Source: JAAURB01 sp049647265 (GTDB lineage: Bacteria > Cyanobacteriota > Cyanobacteriia > Cyanobacteriales > Microcoleaceae). From it: DNA of 64,000 nt. The first letter of the stretch is position 1; each line of letters begins with the position of its first letter. The stretch is taken from contig JBARXJ010000044.1 in assembly GCA_049647265.1 (NCBI GenBank), positions 1 to 64,000 on the forward strand, written 5' to 3'. The position numbers and the translations under genes were made by a program. Under the pieces are notes generated by a model. That model did not search any database, had not been told where the DNA came from, and saw only the letters and a list, made by a program, of their open reading frames with translations. Shown in pieces: positions 27,695 to 37,118 of the stretch.

Positions 27695-28420
27695 CTAATA
27701 TCTCTCCCCCATTAACCGCTGTCGCATCCCTTCTGCAATTTTTTGGCCAAGATAATCTGGGATTAAACTTTCATTCGGCCCGAGGAGATAGAGAATTAAC
27801 CGGGTTCGTCCTCGCCAGACCAAAAGGTTAGCGTTGACCACGAGTAAGTCTTCTTGCCAAATGGCATACATGACTTTATAGAATAACCCCGGTTGGTTAT
27901 CAGCCTCAATGAGCAACGCTGGGAGATGAAACACAGGATCGACGTAAAACTCGGTTGCTACGTCCTCTAAGCCAGCGTCAAGGTTAAATTCGACCGCTAA
28001 CATCTCTTCTACCTCAAAGTGCCCTGCTAGGGCTTCTGTGATGGCGCGGCTGACATTTTCAGAGGTTTTCTCTGTCAGTGCTTTACCCCCCCGAGAGACC
28101 ACTAACTTGATAAATACCAACATAGGGGGGTAAATTTGTCCATACAGACTTAAGCTGTGAATGGTGAGTCCATAAGCAGCTAGTACCCCGAAAATATCAC
28201 TCAGTAGGAATGATTGGTTACGGTAAGCAAAATGTAGGGCACTGCGACTGCCTTCTGGCTTAACTTCGATCACCGCCTGTCTAGTGCGGTAAATCTGATA
28301 AGCCAGTTTAAGATTTTGCAACTGAATTTCACTACTGACAAATTGCTCATAAAATTGGGGAAACGCTCGGTTGAAGCGCTTTAGCAGGTCTAAAGTTGAT
28401 GTTTTTAAGCCCGGAGCCAT
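27695..28420 (-). CDS. ACT-domain protein, GlnD C-terminus-like
   Basis: This 241-residue protein has two ACT-like regulatory domains. The first is around 60-110 (SFLLSDIFGVLAAYGLTIHSLSLYGQ, in part) and the second around 165-215 (LPALLIEADNQPGLFYKVMYAIWQEDLLVVNANL, in part). The pattern of PGLFYKV followed by a helix and VVNANL is that of GlnD-type ACT domains, which sense amino acids such as glutamine. No nucleotidyltransferase domain is present, so it is a stand-alone sensor. Its link to nitrogen control is inference. Confidence 0.75.
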   Translation of the reverse strand: MAPGLKTSTLDLLKRFNRAFPQFYEQFVSSEIQLQNLKLAYQIYRTRQAVIEVKPEGSRSALHFAYRNQSFLLSDIFGVLAAYGLTIHSLSLYGQIYPPMLVFIKLVVSRGGKALTEKTSENVSRAITEALAGHFEVEEMLAVEFNLDAGLEDVATEFYVDPVFHLPALLIEADNQPGLFYKVMYAIWQEDLLVVNANLLVWRGRTRLILYLLGPNESLIPDYLGQKIAEGMRQRLMGERY

Positions 28421-28492
28421 AATTGCGGGGAAGGTACGGGAGATATACTATCTAATACGATCATTCATGTTTACTATCATTACCACGCCTGC

Positions 28493-29041
28493 ATGGGTTT
28501 CTGGAAAAACTTGTTTAGCAGTTCAGATTCGACTCCTAGCTCCCAAATGATGGAGGAATACGAGGGATACACCCCCGAGGGAAATAATTCTAATTCCCCG
28601 GCAGCCCGGAAGCCGATCAGCAGTGGTCGAGTCTTTTTCAGTACAGAGCGAGATATTGATCTCTATGAGCTGGAAGAACTTTGTAACGCCGTTGGTTGGT
28701 CTCGTCGGCCATTGAGAAAGGTCAAAAAAGCAATTCAATATAGCTATCTTGTCGTTTCTATGTGGCAAATGCGCGGCAACCAGCGACGACTAATTGGGTT
28801 TGCTCGTGCGACTTCCGATCATGCCTTTAATGCCACTCTCTGGGATGTGGTTGTCCACCCTGACTTCCAGAGTAAAGGTTTAGGCAAGGCCTTGATGAAA
28901 TTTATCATTAAAAAACTCCGTAGCGATGATATCAGCAACATTACCTTATTTGCAGACCCTCAGGTGGTGGATTTTTACCGAAATTTGGGTTTCGTACCCG
29001 ATCCAGAGGGAATCAAAGGAATGTTCTGGTATCCAGACTAA
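28493..29041 (+). CDS. GNAT acetyltransferase, Ycf52/NSI-like
   Basis: This 182-residue protein has a 40-residue polar N-terminal extension and one GNAT domain. The acetyl-CoA site reads VVVHPDFQSKGLGKALM, the Q/RxxGxG/A loop. LEELCNAVGWSRRPLRKVKKAI and DFYRNLGFVPDPEGIKGMFWYP are typical of the cyanobacterial/plastid Ycf52-NSI group, which acetylates proteins or small amines. It is divergent from the ACT gene across a 72-base gap that must hold both promoters. Confidence 0.88.
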   Translation: MGFWKNLFSSSDSTPSSQMMEEYEGYTPEGNNSNSPAARKPISSGRVFFSTERDIDLYELEELCNAVGWSRRPLRKVKKAIQYSYLVVSMWQMRGNQRRLIGFARATSDHAFNATLWDVVVHPDFQSKGLGKALMKFIIKKLRSDDISNITLFADPQVVDFYRNLGFVPDPEGIKGMFWYPD

Positions 29042-29320
29042 CTTATTTGGGTTAGGTGGGAGTAGTGTCTATCTCAAGAGGCACGATTTACAATTCCTTT
29101 GAGTTAGGTGAAAATACGCGCCGTACCCTTAGAGTTTTGACTCTCGTCAGCGATCTCGTTGACGCTGTCATTGGACAATCCGCAGCCATCACCGTCTATA
29201 ATCTATCTTATATTTGGGCGCTTGGCTGCAAGCGTAGCCTAAGCTCAATCTTGAAGAAATTAATTTGATCATTTTTTACCCGAATTGCACAAATTAGGGT
29301 AAGATAGATTAAGTACGATC

Positions 29321-29394
29321 CGGGATGTAGCGCAGCTTGGTAGCGCGCCTGCTTTGGGAGCAGGATGTCGCAGGTTCAAATCCTGTCATCCCGA
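29321..29394 (+). tRNA. tRNA-Pro (anticodon UGG)
   Basis: The acceptor arm CGGGATG pairs with CATCCCG. The D-arm GCGC...GCGC carries AGCTTGGTA. The anticodon arm CCTGC/GCAGG has loop TTTGGGA with anticodon TGG. The T-arm GCAGG/CCTGT (one G-T pair) holds loop TTCAAAT. The discriminator base is A and CCA is not encoded. Confidence 0.95.
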
Positions 29395-30417
29395 TAGCAA
29401 TTGAATGATAAATGGCTCTAGTTTTCAAGGGTTAGTTGATCTCAAGATAAAATTCTTGTGTCAATTAATCATATTTAGAGGAGTACAAACCTTTAATTTC
29501 TCCCAATGTTAGGGGCAAGGGTAGGACTGTTTCCTGTTCCCTGCGCGCATCGCTATAGCTGAGTAGACTGACTACTCTTAAAAAATGCATTAAATGCACC
29601 AGCTTTCATGCATCTAGCCGAATACACTATAGGGGTGACAACGTCCGGTTTTTGTAACAGTTTACCTCAATACTTGTTTGAGTGTGAATGAGGATATTTT
29701 ATTAAAAACCATAATCAGCGGTCTGCTGCGATCGCGCATATCGTCTGAATTTTAGGCTTGACATGATAGTGATATCGCCGAATCATTCAACGCCAAATCG
29801 ATACAGATCTGCCTGATTTTTTATAAGATATTATCCGCTTGAATAGTATCTTGTTTAACTTTCATTGGACATCCATTTAAGCTTCTGCAATTAAACAGAG
29901 TTGAATAAAAATTACCGGAATTTGTTCTTCACTTGCGGAATAGGGAAGTGGTAGATGCACCTGATAGTTGTCCCCTGGCTCAATGTTAGGGGATTTTTTT
30001 TTACCCGCTTCATCAGAGCAAAAAACACCTCCCATCGACATCAAGGAATACTACATTTTTTCAAATTCTAATTCCGTATATTCTCTATCAATCCTGACGA
30101 TAGTATCTGGCATAGAGACTCCCATAATTTAGAATCAACATTTTAACAAAATGGTTACCCTCAATCCGGATTTTAGGGAACTCTACAACAAGGTAGATTA
30201 ACTGCCAATGCTTTGCGAGATACTCAAGTTGGCTGTAAAATTGTGGGGATTTGTCAAATTCTTCTCTAATCTGGCAATTTTTGCGTAGTCACGTTGCCGG
30301 ATAGCGAGAGAATTTCATCGAAAAACACAATTGCTACCTCCATGCCGTGAGGATAGACAATTTGACAATAGTATCGTTCGCGGAGCATCTAGTTTAGTTC
30401 AATTCATATGATAATTT
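29395..30417. other. 1-kb gene-free region after tRNA-Pro with a possible sRNA
   Basis: No protein gene is supported. TTGACA near 29759 could be a -35 box. Upstream of the terminator at 29971 lies a hairpin, CACTT...AAGTG, near 29930-29950, as expected for the 3' part of a short non-coding RNA. The remainder to 30417 appears featureless apart from the promoter needed for the next gene. Confidence 0.35.
29971..30002 (+). terminator. Rho-independent terminator with no gene immediately upstream
   Basis: TCCCCT pairs perfectly with AGGGGA across an 11-base loop, followed by nine T residues. The nearest annotated gene upstream is tRNA-Pro, 577 bases away, so it may end an unannotated small RNA. 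Confidence 0.75.
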
Positions 30418-33195
30418 ATGACACAGAAGCACTTGCTATTCTCCCTTAAGCAAGCATTGATCGGAACCTTCGCGAGTGTGCTGATGACAGGGCTAGTGTT
30501 GATACCAACTCCTGTCCGGGCCAATGCCAGATTAGGGGTGGCTCGTTCTCCTGGGCCAACGGAGTGGGGAGCGGTAGAACAACGACTGCGTGCGAGTCAA
30601 ATTCCCTATCAAACCCTCGATCTCAATCAACTCCAGAGTATAGACGATCTCAAACAAATTCAGGTTCTATTTTTACCCAATATAGAAGTTATCACCTCAC
30701 AACAGCTCAAAATTATTCAACAATGGGTTAAACAGGGCGGAAACCTGATTGCCAGTGGCCCGGTGGGACAAAAATCAACACCTCTGGCGCGTCAACTGTT
30801 GCGATCGCTGTTGGGTTCATATTGGGCCTTCCCCCTAAACTCTCCGGCTCAACCCCTCTCCCGTCGCAACCTGTGTCAAGAAGATCTCTGTCGTCAACTC
30901 ACCCAATGGTCACCGACGACCAATATCGAAGGAAAAGTCACCGGCGGGGTATTAATTCCTTCTAGTGTTGAAAGCTATACCGCAGGAACTTGGCAAGGCA
31001 GTGGCGGATCTCCTTCTGTGATCACAACGCAACAGTCTACTTATCTCGGTTGGCGTTGGGGAAACTCCGAAAGTTCAACAACCGTTGATAACGCTTGGTT
31101 ACAGGCGGCTGTGGGACGCTATGGAGTAGCAAGTGCTGCCGTTAACCCTCAACCCGTTCAACCAACAACCACCCCCCCAACAAACGTAGCCCCAACAACC
31201 GTTCAGCCGCTGCCTCAACTGCAATCTCAGATTACTAATCCCCCCCCTAGCCCTGTACAACCTCAACAGCGTACGGCTCCCCTACAAACCCCAGAAAGAA
31301 GACCCATTACGCCTCAAACCCCGATCCGAAGTGTTGCAACAGCCCCAATTTCACCGAGACCCGTTCAACCGCAATTACTCGATCCCTCCCAACAAGAAGC
31401 CCCCGCCGGGTTAGTGGTGAATGGGGGAAATCAACCCATTACCAATGTCATGGCAAATGCAATGCAGGATGAATTGGAACAACTGTTAGGACGGTTTGAA
31501 AATGCGTTAATTGCAGCCAATTCTGGTAATACGCCCATTAACCTGAAAGTGGCTTCAACCGAACTAAATGACTCTATTAGTAACCGCCCTATCTCCAATT
31601 CTCCCGTCGCTAACCAGGCTATTGCTAAAGCCCGCTACGCCCTGAAACAGTTTCCCGAGTTAGTCAATCAACAAAATTGGGCAACGGCCCGCCAACTGTG
31701 GTTAGAAGCCCGTCAACAACTTTGGCAAAACTATCCTCAGCAAGGACAACGGGTGGGGGCAGAAATTCGGGCGGTGTGGTTAGATCGGGGTACTATTGTG
31801 CGATCGCGATCGGAACGAGAATTGTCTCTGGTGTTTGATCGTTTAGCCCAAGCGGGAATTAATACGGTATTCTTTGAAACCCTCAACGCTGGATATCCGA
31901 TTTATCCCAGTCAGGTTGCCCCAGAACAAAATCCCCTCAGTCGCGGTTGGGACCCTCTGGCTGCCGCAGTGAAGCTAGCCCATGAACGGGGCATGGAATT
32001 ACACGCCTGGGTCTGGATATTTGCCACCGCCAATCAACGTCATAATACAGTTATTGGTAAGCCCACGAATGATTTAGGGCCTGTATTAAGGGCTTATCCA
32101 AATTGGGCAAATAAAGATAATCGAGGACGAACTTGGAACCCTAGCGATCGCAAAGCTTATCTCGATCCAGCTAATCCTGAAGTACGGAATTATTTACAAC
32201 GAATTGTCGCAGAAATTGCTCAAAATTATGAAGTTGATGGTATTCAACTCGACTATATTCGTTATCCGTTTCAAGATCCAAACCGCAATTTTATCTATGG
32301 TTACGGTACAGCCGCCCGACAAAGATTTAAACAACAAACGGGAACCGATCCGGTTAATATTACCCCTAGAAGCGGAGCATTATGGCAACAATGGGTTAAT
32401 TTTAAAGTCAATCAAGTCACTTCTTTTGTGGGAGAAGTTTCGCAATATTTAAAGCAACAACACCCGGATGTTATTTTATCTGTAGCGGTATTTCATCATC
32501 CTGAACAAGAACGAATTTGGAAGATTCATCAACATTGGGAAAATTGGGCGCGTCAAGGTTATGTAGATTGGGTTGTTCCGATGACATATTCCCTCGATAC
32601 CAATCGTTTACGCCGTATTGCTGAACCTTTAACTTATGAACAACGCCTGGGTTCGAGTTTAATTACACCCTCAATTAAAGTATTGAATATTCCTGATATT
32701 GTTGCCATCGATCAAATTCAAGCAGTTCGAGATTTGTCTACGGGTGGATATTCAATTTTTGCCTTTGAAAGTTTAGGCAATGGGTTACATACCTTTTTCC
32801 AACAAACCCAAGGCTGTCGCGGTAATAGTTGTCCTGCTGCAATTATTCCCTACCGAGAACCGTTTGCGGCGGCTAGCGATCGCTATTTAGCCTTAAAACG
32901 AGAATGGAGTTATTTACTCTCTCAAGATCAACTCTGGATACGTCCAGCAGAACTTGAAGCCTTTGGTCAACAAGCCGAAGCATTAGAAACAGCATTACAA
33001 CAACTGGCCGAAAATCCATCAGCGCAAACCTTAAGTAAAGCACAGCGATCGCTGTCTTTATTTAGAAATCAGTTTAACACCTCAATGCGATTACAAGCCT
33101 TAGAAAGAGCGTATCAAGTTAGGAGTTGGGATAATCGCCTTGCTTCCCTTGATATGTTACTGCGTTATGGAGAACAAGTGAAATTAAGGCGATGA
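30418..33195 (+). CDS. Secreted glycosyl hydrolase-like protein (GHL10/DUF187 family)
   Basis: This 925-residue protein starts with a signal peptide (residues 1-36, ending ANA). Residues 37-135 look like a GATase/BPL_N-type alpha/beta domain (LGVARSPGPTEWGAVEQRL, VLFLPNIEVIT). A Pro/Gln-rich linker and a helical segment lead to the GHL10 barrel (about 450-770), with AVWLDRG, GINTVFFETLNAGYPIYPS, LHAWVWIFAT, VDGIQLDYIRYP and VDWVVPMTYS in order; the Asp residues in IQLDYIRYP are likely catalytic. A helical tail follows. The family probably acts on wall or sheath polysaccharide; the exact substrate is unknown. Confidence 0.87.
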   Translation: MTQKHLLFSLKQALIGTFASVLMTGLVLIPTPVRANARLGVARSPGPTEWGAVEQRLRASQIPYQTLDLNQLQSIDDLKQIQVLFLPNIEVITSQQLKIIQQWVKQGGNLIASGPVGQKSTPLARQLLRSLLGSYWAFPLNSPAQPLSRRNLCQEDLCRQLTQWSPTTNIEGKVTGGVLIPSSVESYTAGTWQGSGGSPSVITTQQSTYLGWRWGNSESSTTVDNAWLQAAVGRYGVASAAVNPQPVQPTTTPPTNVAPTTVQPLPQLQSQITNPPPSPVQPQQRTAPLQTPERRPITPQTPIRSVATAPISPRPVQPQLLDPSQQEAPAGLVVNGGNQPITNVMANAMQDELEQLLGRFENALIAANSGNTPINLKVASTELNDSISNRPISNSPVANQAIAKARYALKQFPELVNQQNWATARQLWLEARQQLWQNYPQQGQRVGAEIRAVWLDRGTIVRSRSERELSLVFDRLAQAGINTVFFETLNAGYPIYPSQVAPEQNPLSRGWDPLAAAVKLAHERGMELHAWVWIFATANQRHNTVIGKPTNDLGPVLRAYPNWANKDNRGRTWNPSDRKAYLDPANPEVRNYLQRIVAEIAQNYEVDGIQLDYIRYPFQDPNRNFIYGYGTAARQRFKQQTGTDPVNITPRSGALWQQWVNFKVNQVTSFVGEVSQYLKQQHPDVILSVAVFHHPEQERIWKIHQHWENWARQGYVDWVVPMTYSLDTNRLRRIAEPLTYEQRLGSSLITPSIKVLNIPDIVAIDQIQAVRDLSTGGYSIFAFESLGNGLHTFFQQTQGCRGNSCPAAIIPYREPFAAASDRYLALKREWSYLLSQDQLWIRPAELEAFGQQAEALETALQQLAENPSAQTLSKAQRSLSLFRNQFNTSMRLQALERAYQVRSWDNRLASLDMLLRYGEQVKLRR

Positions 33196-33198
33196 GTC

Positions 33199-33240
33199 GG
33201 GTAACGGGTAGCGGGTAACGGGTAACGGGTAGCGGGTGTC
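33199..33240. repeat. Tandem heptamers GGGTAAC / GGGTAGC
   Basis: Six contiguous units (GGGTAAC, GGGTAGC, GGGTAAC, GGGTAAC, GGGTAGC, GGGTGTC) begin three bases after the stop of the hydrolase-like gene. Confidence 0.9.
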
Positions 33241-33367
33241 GAGAGTGGGGAGTAGGGAAAAATTTTGAATAGTTTTTTTCTTCTTCTCCCTTGTCCACTT
33301 TTCCCCCTTGTCTACTTTGTCTCACACCCACGATCACTTTGATGTAAAAAAACCTACCCTTGTGAAC

Positions 33368-33613
33368 TTACCTTGTCTCCCCGTCTCCTGAAGACTGCTG
33401 ATGCCGGGTTTGCAAGAAATTATCAATATCTGCGATCGCCTCTTCTAACTCTGATAAACTGATGGGTTGAGTCGATGGCTGGGGAGGAGGAGTCACTTGA
33501 GGTTGATCGTCGTCGGGTGTAGGTTCTTGAAACGCATCCAATAGCTGTTTTTCATAAGATTGTATAAACTCCTCAGAAGCATTACGCTTTTGGTTTCGTC
33601 TATTCTTTGTCAT
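33368..33613 (-). CDS. Small acidic hypothetical protein
   Basis: From the ATG at 33613 the product has 81 residues (MTKNRRNQKRNASEEFIQ onward). A longer start at 33649 adds 12 hydrophobic residues. A basic N-terminus is followed by a Pro/Gln/Asp-rich middle and a short helix, SLSELEEAIADIDNFLQTRH. No family is recognised. It is flanked by repeats and separated from the RTX gene by 220 bases with no clear terminator. It is plausible as a real small gene but unproven. Confidence 0.45.
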   Translation of the reverse strand: MTKNRRNQKRNASEEFIQSYEKQLLDAFQEPTPDDDQPQVTPPPQPSTQPISLSELEEAIADIDNFLQTRHQQSSGDGETR

Positions 33614-33870
33614 GATTAATAAGCTCCTGGACATGATTACAAGGGACAATGAAACGGCCGGAGTCGATCAAGAAGATCCTAATACATCACTAACCTTTCC
33701 CTAGTACAGATAACACTGTTTGAGAATAAAATTCCGTCAAACTTGTACTTAAGTTAACATCCATCACCTGAATCTGTTATGTCATAAAACAGGGATAAGC
33801 TGTCGCACATCTAAATATAACTTAAATGCACAACAGCTTACTTTATGTTTTGATCGGCGTAATACTATAT

Positions 33871-35514
33871 TTAAACAAAACTGAAAGTATCAGTATCCGA
33901 CAAGTCTAGTCCCGTCGTATTCACAACAATACCCACTAACTCCCGGGTTAAACCAGTATTTTCAAAGATATTAGTATTGCCCCTGTTGGTTTCTCGTAAT
34001 AAATAATCTCCAGAACTACCATTAAGCTGAATGGTGTCAAATCCAATATCTAAACCACGAATCGCAGCTCGGTCACTATTACCATTGCCAGCATAAAATA
34101 TAGCAGATTCATTTCCGAGGACATATAAATCTGAGCCACTGCCACCGATCAGAACATCTCGCTCTCCAACCCCTGGAGCCTCAGAAGTCGGGTCAACCCC
34201 AATTAAGGTATCATTACCAGTGAAGGCAGACAGTCGGTCATTGCCGCTACCCCCTGTCAGTAGGTCATTACCAGCGCCACCATTGAGAATATCATTACCC
34301 GCGCCACCATCAAGGGTATCATTACCATTTTGACCGGCCAGTCGGTCATTACCATCGTTACCGAAGACATCGTCATCTCCCCCACGGGCGCGAATAGTAT
34401 CATCTCCAGCCAAGGCATCAATGGTATCATCAGCCCCAGTATAGGTGAGGTCATCGTCCCCGGTGGTGGGAACAGGGCCAGAAGCCACTTGAATTTCAAA
34501 CGCCCCAATATCAGCACTTGACCCAGAAACCCGGTCAAATCCCGTTCCCCGTTGGTCTGTTGCTAATCCCTCAGGGTTGCTGCCTGTATCAATAGCCGGA
34601 CTTCCAGTCAGAAGTGCATGAGTTTCGGTCGGGCCACCATTATCCTGAAGTGAGCCAAGAACTGCATCAACGGGAGCCGCAGCCGTTCCCACAATATCAC
34701 CATTCACCCCATCGGTGAAGCCTGTTGCATTATCACCATTACCAATCAGGTTATTACCACCACTAATGAAAGTACCACCAGAGTTATTGTTGATATCATT
34801 ATCGCTGTCGTTACCTGAAATGACACTACTGGTTATAGTTACAGTAGTTGAGCCTCCAAAGAAGGATTCAAAGATTCCAACTCCACTGAAATTATCGGTA
34901 ATGGTGCTATTGTCAATCGTTATTATTCCACCACCACCAATTCCGGCTCCCGACCCAAAAGACGAACCATCAGCTGTATTGCCACTAATGGTACTATTAA
35001 CGACCGAAAGTGTTCCTGTGGTGTTGTTGTTAATGCCACCCCCGGTGTTACCAAAAGCATTACTGCTAACGGTACTGTCAATCACCGAAAGTGTTCCGTA
35101 GTTTCTGATGCCACCCCCATTAGAAGCTGTATTACCAGTAATGGTGCTATTGGTAATGGTTAGGTCTCCCCTGTTGCTAATACCGCCACCCGACGGAGTA
35201 GCTCCTCCTGCCTGTCCTCCAGTAATCGTTAATCCATCAATCGCAACAGAACTGGCTGCACTATCAACCAAAAATACACGGGAGCTACCCGCAGCATCAA
35301 CGGTCACCGGATTTGTTTCATCCCCATCAATGATGAGAGTTTTATCAATTGTCAACTCCCCGTTACTGAGGGTAATCGTATCCCCGGCAATACTCGGATC
35401 AAAATTAATAAAATCACCCGGATTAGAGTCTGCGATCGCATCTCGTAAAGAGACTCCTCCCGTTGCAATCCCGTCATTTTCATCAACCAGAGTATTGACA
35501 ATAATCGTCGCCAT
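33871..35514 (-). CDS. Secreted beta-helix and RTX calcium-binding repeat protein
   Basis: This 547-residue protein has a right-handed parallel beta-helix (about 60-330) with repeated SGGGISNRGDLTITNSTITGNT-type coils, then a choice-of-anchor-like segment (GSPAIDTGSNPEGLATDQRG). RTX nonapeptides follow near 370-450 (GNDGNDRLAGQNGNDTLDGG), which bind calcium. There is no Sec signal peptide; RTX proteins of this type are usually exported by a type I system through a C-terminal signal, here the aliphatic and acidic end ...DLSDTDTFSFV. The ATG at 35514 (MATIIVNT) is chosen because AGGGG lies six bases before it. Confidence 0.82.
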   Translation of the reverse strand: MATIIVNTLVDENDGIATGGVSLRDAIADSNPGDFINFDPSIAGDTITLSNGELTIDKTLIIDGDETNPVTVDAAGSSRVFLVDSAASSVAIDGLTITGGQAGGATPSGGGISNRGDLTITNSTITGNTASNGGGIRNYGTLSVIDSTVSSNAFGNTGGGINNNTTGTLSVVNSTISGNTADGSSFGSGAGIGGGGIITIDNSTITDNFSGVGIFESFFGGSTTVTITSSVISGNDSDNDINNNSGGTFISGGNNLIGNGDNATGFTDGVNGDIVGTAAAPVDAVLGSLQDNGGPTETHALLTGSPAIDTGSNPEGLATDQRGTGFDRVSGSSADIGAFEIQVASGPVPTTGDDDLTYTGADDTIDALAGDDTIRARGGDDDVFGNDGNDRLAGQNGNDTLDGGAGNDILNGGAGNDLLTGGSGNDRLSAFTGNDTLIGVDPTSEAPGVGERDVLIGGSGSDLYVLGNESAIFYAGNGNSDRAAIRGLDIGFDTIQLNGSSGDYLLRETNRGNTNIFENTGLTRELVGIVVNTTGLDLSDTDTFSFV

Positions 35515-35520
35515 GTTCAT

Positions 35521-36145
35521 CCCCTATAAAAAAGACAGTAAAAAGTTGGGCTTGAGTTGACTCAATCCCGGCTATTCAAATCATGCAGTCTGACTTCATC
35601 AAAATCTATTGATGTTTTCGATCAGATCCACATCGCCTCAAGACATACCTCTACACTCTCAACAGCGCCAGTGGGTGACCTTTGACCCCCATCTAACAAA
35701 CTTGTTAGAAGCTCTAGTTATATGTTTCTCGATACAGAATATCAAATAATTTTGTAAATAGCAATACAGTTTTTTAAAGATTTTATTAAGCGTTAATCAT
35801 TCACTCTGTTCTAGGGCGACCCAATAGAAATACTATTTAATTTAACTACAATCTTCAGATATCTGACTACAATTTAGGATGAATTATTTCATTTTTCTGA
35901 TAACCTTTTTCTTCAAGTCATTACATTACCCTTTCATCATCTAATAAATCTACCCGAAGCGTTGAAGCGTCAGTTAGGGTGGGAGAGTTAGCGATCGGTA
36001 AAATTCCCTTTGTCAGGAAAAGCGTCCCATTAATAATATCTATTTTCTGTTATCGACTGTTTTGATAATATTTCTTGTGGGATAAAGTTGAGGCGATCGC
36101 GTTGATCAGATCTATTTTCTGTTATCGACTATTTTGATAATATTT
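35521..36145. other. Gene-free region with a 38-base direct repeat
   Basis: No gene is supported. Two 38-base direct copies, beginning ATCTATTTTCTGTTATCGAC, lie at 36038-36075 and 36110-36147 and differ at one base. A HIP1 site and a GATC-rich spacer lie between them. The second copy reaches the last codon of the hepT remnant. Confidence 0.6.
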
Positions 36146-36147
36146 CT
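36038..36147. repeat. 38-base direct repeat, two copies 72 bases apart
   Basis: Copy 1 is 36038-36075 and copy 2 is 36110-36147, with one G/A difference near the middle. The 34-base spacer carries a HIP1 octamer. Copy 2 overlaps the stop codon of the hepT remnant, so one copy probably arose from the other by duplication. Confidence 0.85.
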
Positions 36148-36541
36148 AATCTAAAGACTTAGAAAGTTGCTTAACAGCAGATTTTAACCCCGGTAAATAA
36201 TCAGTAACTGCATTCCAAACCCGATCTAAATCAACCCCATTTAAATAATCATGAACCAAGATATTTCTGAATCCTGATAGCGCCCGCTAGTCTACATCTG
36301 GTGCATTAGCTTTTAAATCATCTGATAATCGTTGTGTCGATTCAGCCATCGTTTGTAACCGCCGCAAAACAGCATCTTGAATTAAAGAATTACCGATAAA
36401 ACTCTCTTTACCATCACAAGTATATTCTTGTATTTTCTCAATACACTGTAAAATGTGCGGTGCGACCCTGCTGCTTTGTAAGCAGCTAAGGAACGCGCAC
36501 CAAGAGAGCTGAAGATAAATACGATCCCTGTCTGGATTCAT
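36146..36541 (-). pseudogene. hepT: Decayed HepT toxin (HEPN, DUF86) gene
   Basis: The frame MNPDRDRIYLQ...HILQCIEKIQEYT is interrupted twice. First, 17 extra codons (36458-36508) form a palindromic element between IYLQ and HILQ. Second, an amber codon at 36287-36289 falls where the family has Trp; beyond it the same frame continues RALSGFRNILVHDYLNGVDLDRVW to a stop at 36146. The HEPN signature R-N-I-L-V-H (R-x4-H) therefore lies after the amber codon and is not made. Without the insert the intact protein would be about 114 residues, normal for HepT. ATGA overlap with mntA shows the original operon. Confidence 0.85.
36458..36508. repeat. 51-base palindromic element inside hepT
   Basis: Outer arms GGTGCG and CGCACC enclose an inner hairpin GCTGCTT/AAGCAGC, followed by CAAGAGAG. 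Length 51, inserted without changing the frame. A second copy lies inside the DUF2887 gene near 52045, with a different but still perfectly paired inner stem. Confidence 0.85.
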
Positions 36542-36831
36542 AATGGCTTTGCCGACTCTAAAATTCTATCCCGAATTAAAGGAGTTATTCCTTTCTCTGT
36601 GACAATATCGACTGGATAACCTAACAAATCCTGTAAATCCATTAATAACCCACCGGGAAACCAAGGTGTCGTTTTTTCTATATCATAATCAATTAAAAAA
36701 TCAATATCACTATTTTCTTTCTCTTCTTGTCTCGCTACTGAACCAAATACACGAATATTAAAAGCCCCGTGTTGGTCTGCAATTTTAATAATTTCGTCTC
36801 GTTTTTCCTGTAGTAACTCCATTAAAGTCAT
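36538..36831 (-). CDS. mntA: MntA-like nucleotidyltransferase antitoxin
   Basis: This 97-residue minimal nucleotidyltransferase carries GSVARQEEKENSDIDFLIDY, the GSxARG...SDxD catalytic motif. In the MntA-HepT system it AMPylates HepT to silence it. It overlaps hepT by four bases (ATGA). Here the toxin is broken while the antitoxin looks intact: the motif is complete and no stop interrupts it. It may persist only by recent loss of hepT, or may act on other HepT toxins elsewhere. Confidence 0.85.
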   Translation of the reverse strand: MTLMELLQEKRDEIIKIADQHGAFNIRVFGSVARQEEKENSDIDFLIDYDIEKTTPWFPGGLLMDLQDLLGYPVDIVTEKGITPLIRDRILESAKPL

Positions 36832-37023
36832 TGTATTATCCTTTTATTACCTAAATATCCACATCACTGTTAACCGTTTGTTAACCTTTAGGATAAAAAC
36901 CAAAAATTTGCATCTATTCTAAACTTTTCATAACATTTTTACCCGATATTTTCTAAAGTTACTATTTAAAAACTTTCTTCTTTTTCCCTCTCCATTAAAA
37001 AACAGTCCCTTAGGGACACAATT

Positions 37024-37054
37024 CCCCTCTCCTCCCAGGAGAGGGCAGGGTGAG
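37024..37054. repeat. Imperfect palindrome between mntA and the aminotransferase gene
   Basis: CCCCTCTCC and GGAGAGGG form a hairpin, followed by AGGGTGAGG and more AGAGAGGG-type sequence. Such CCTCTCCCAGGAGAGG sequences recur in many cyanobacterial genomes. It lies 65 bases beyond the stop of the leftward aminotransferase and could also act as a terminator. Confidence 0.5.
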
Positions 37055-37118
37055 GTAGAGAGGGCTAGGGAGAGGTTGTTGGGGTCAAGAATGAAATAGT
37101 CTTGCACTCCACAACCAA

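Noticed and set aside
29056..29268. A 70-codon frame between the GNAT gene and tRNA-Pro.
   Set aside because: Composition is not protein-like, no ribosome binding site was seen, and it contains the GGCGCTTGGCTGCAAGC-type repeat.
34257..35560. Several long frames on both strands within the RTX beta-helix gene.
   Set aside because: They are shadows produced by the repetitive Gly/Asp/Asn/Thr codons of the real gene; none has a domain or a ribosome binding site.
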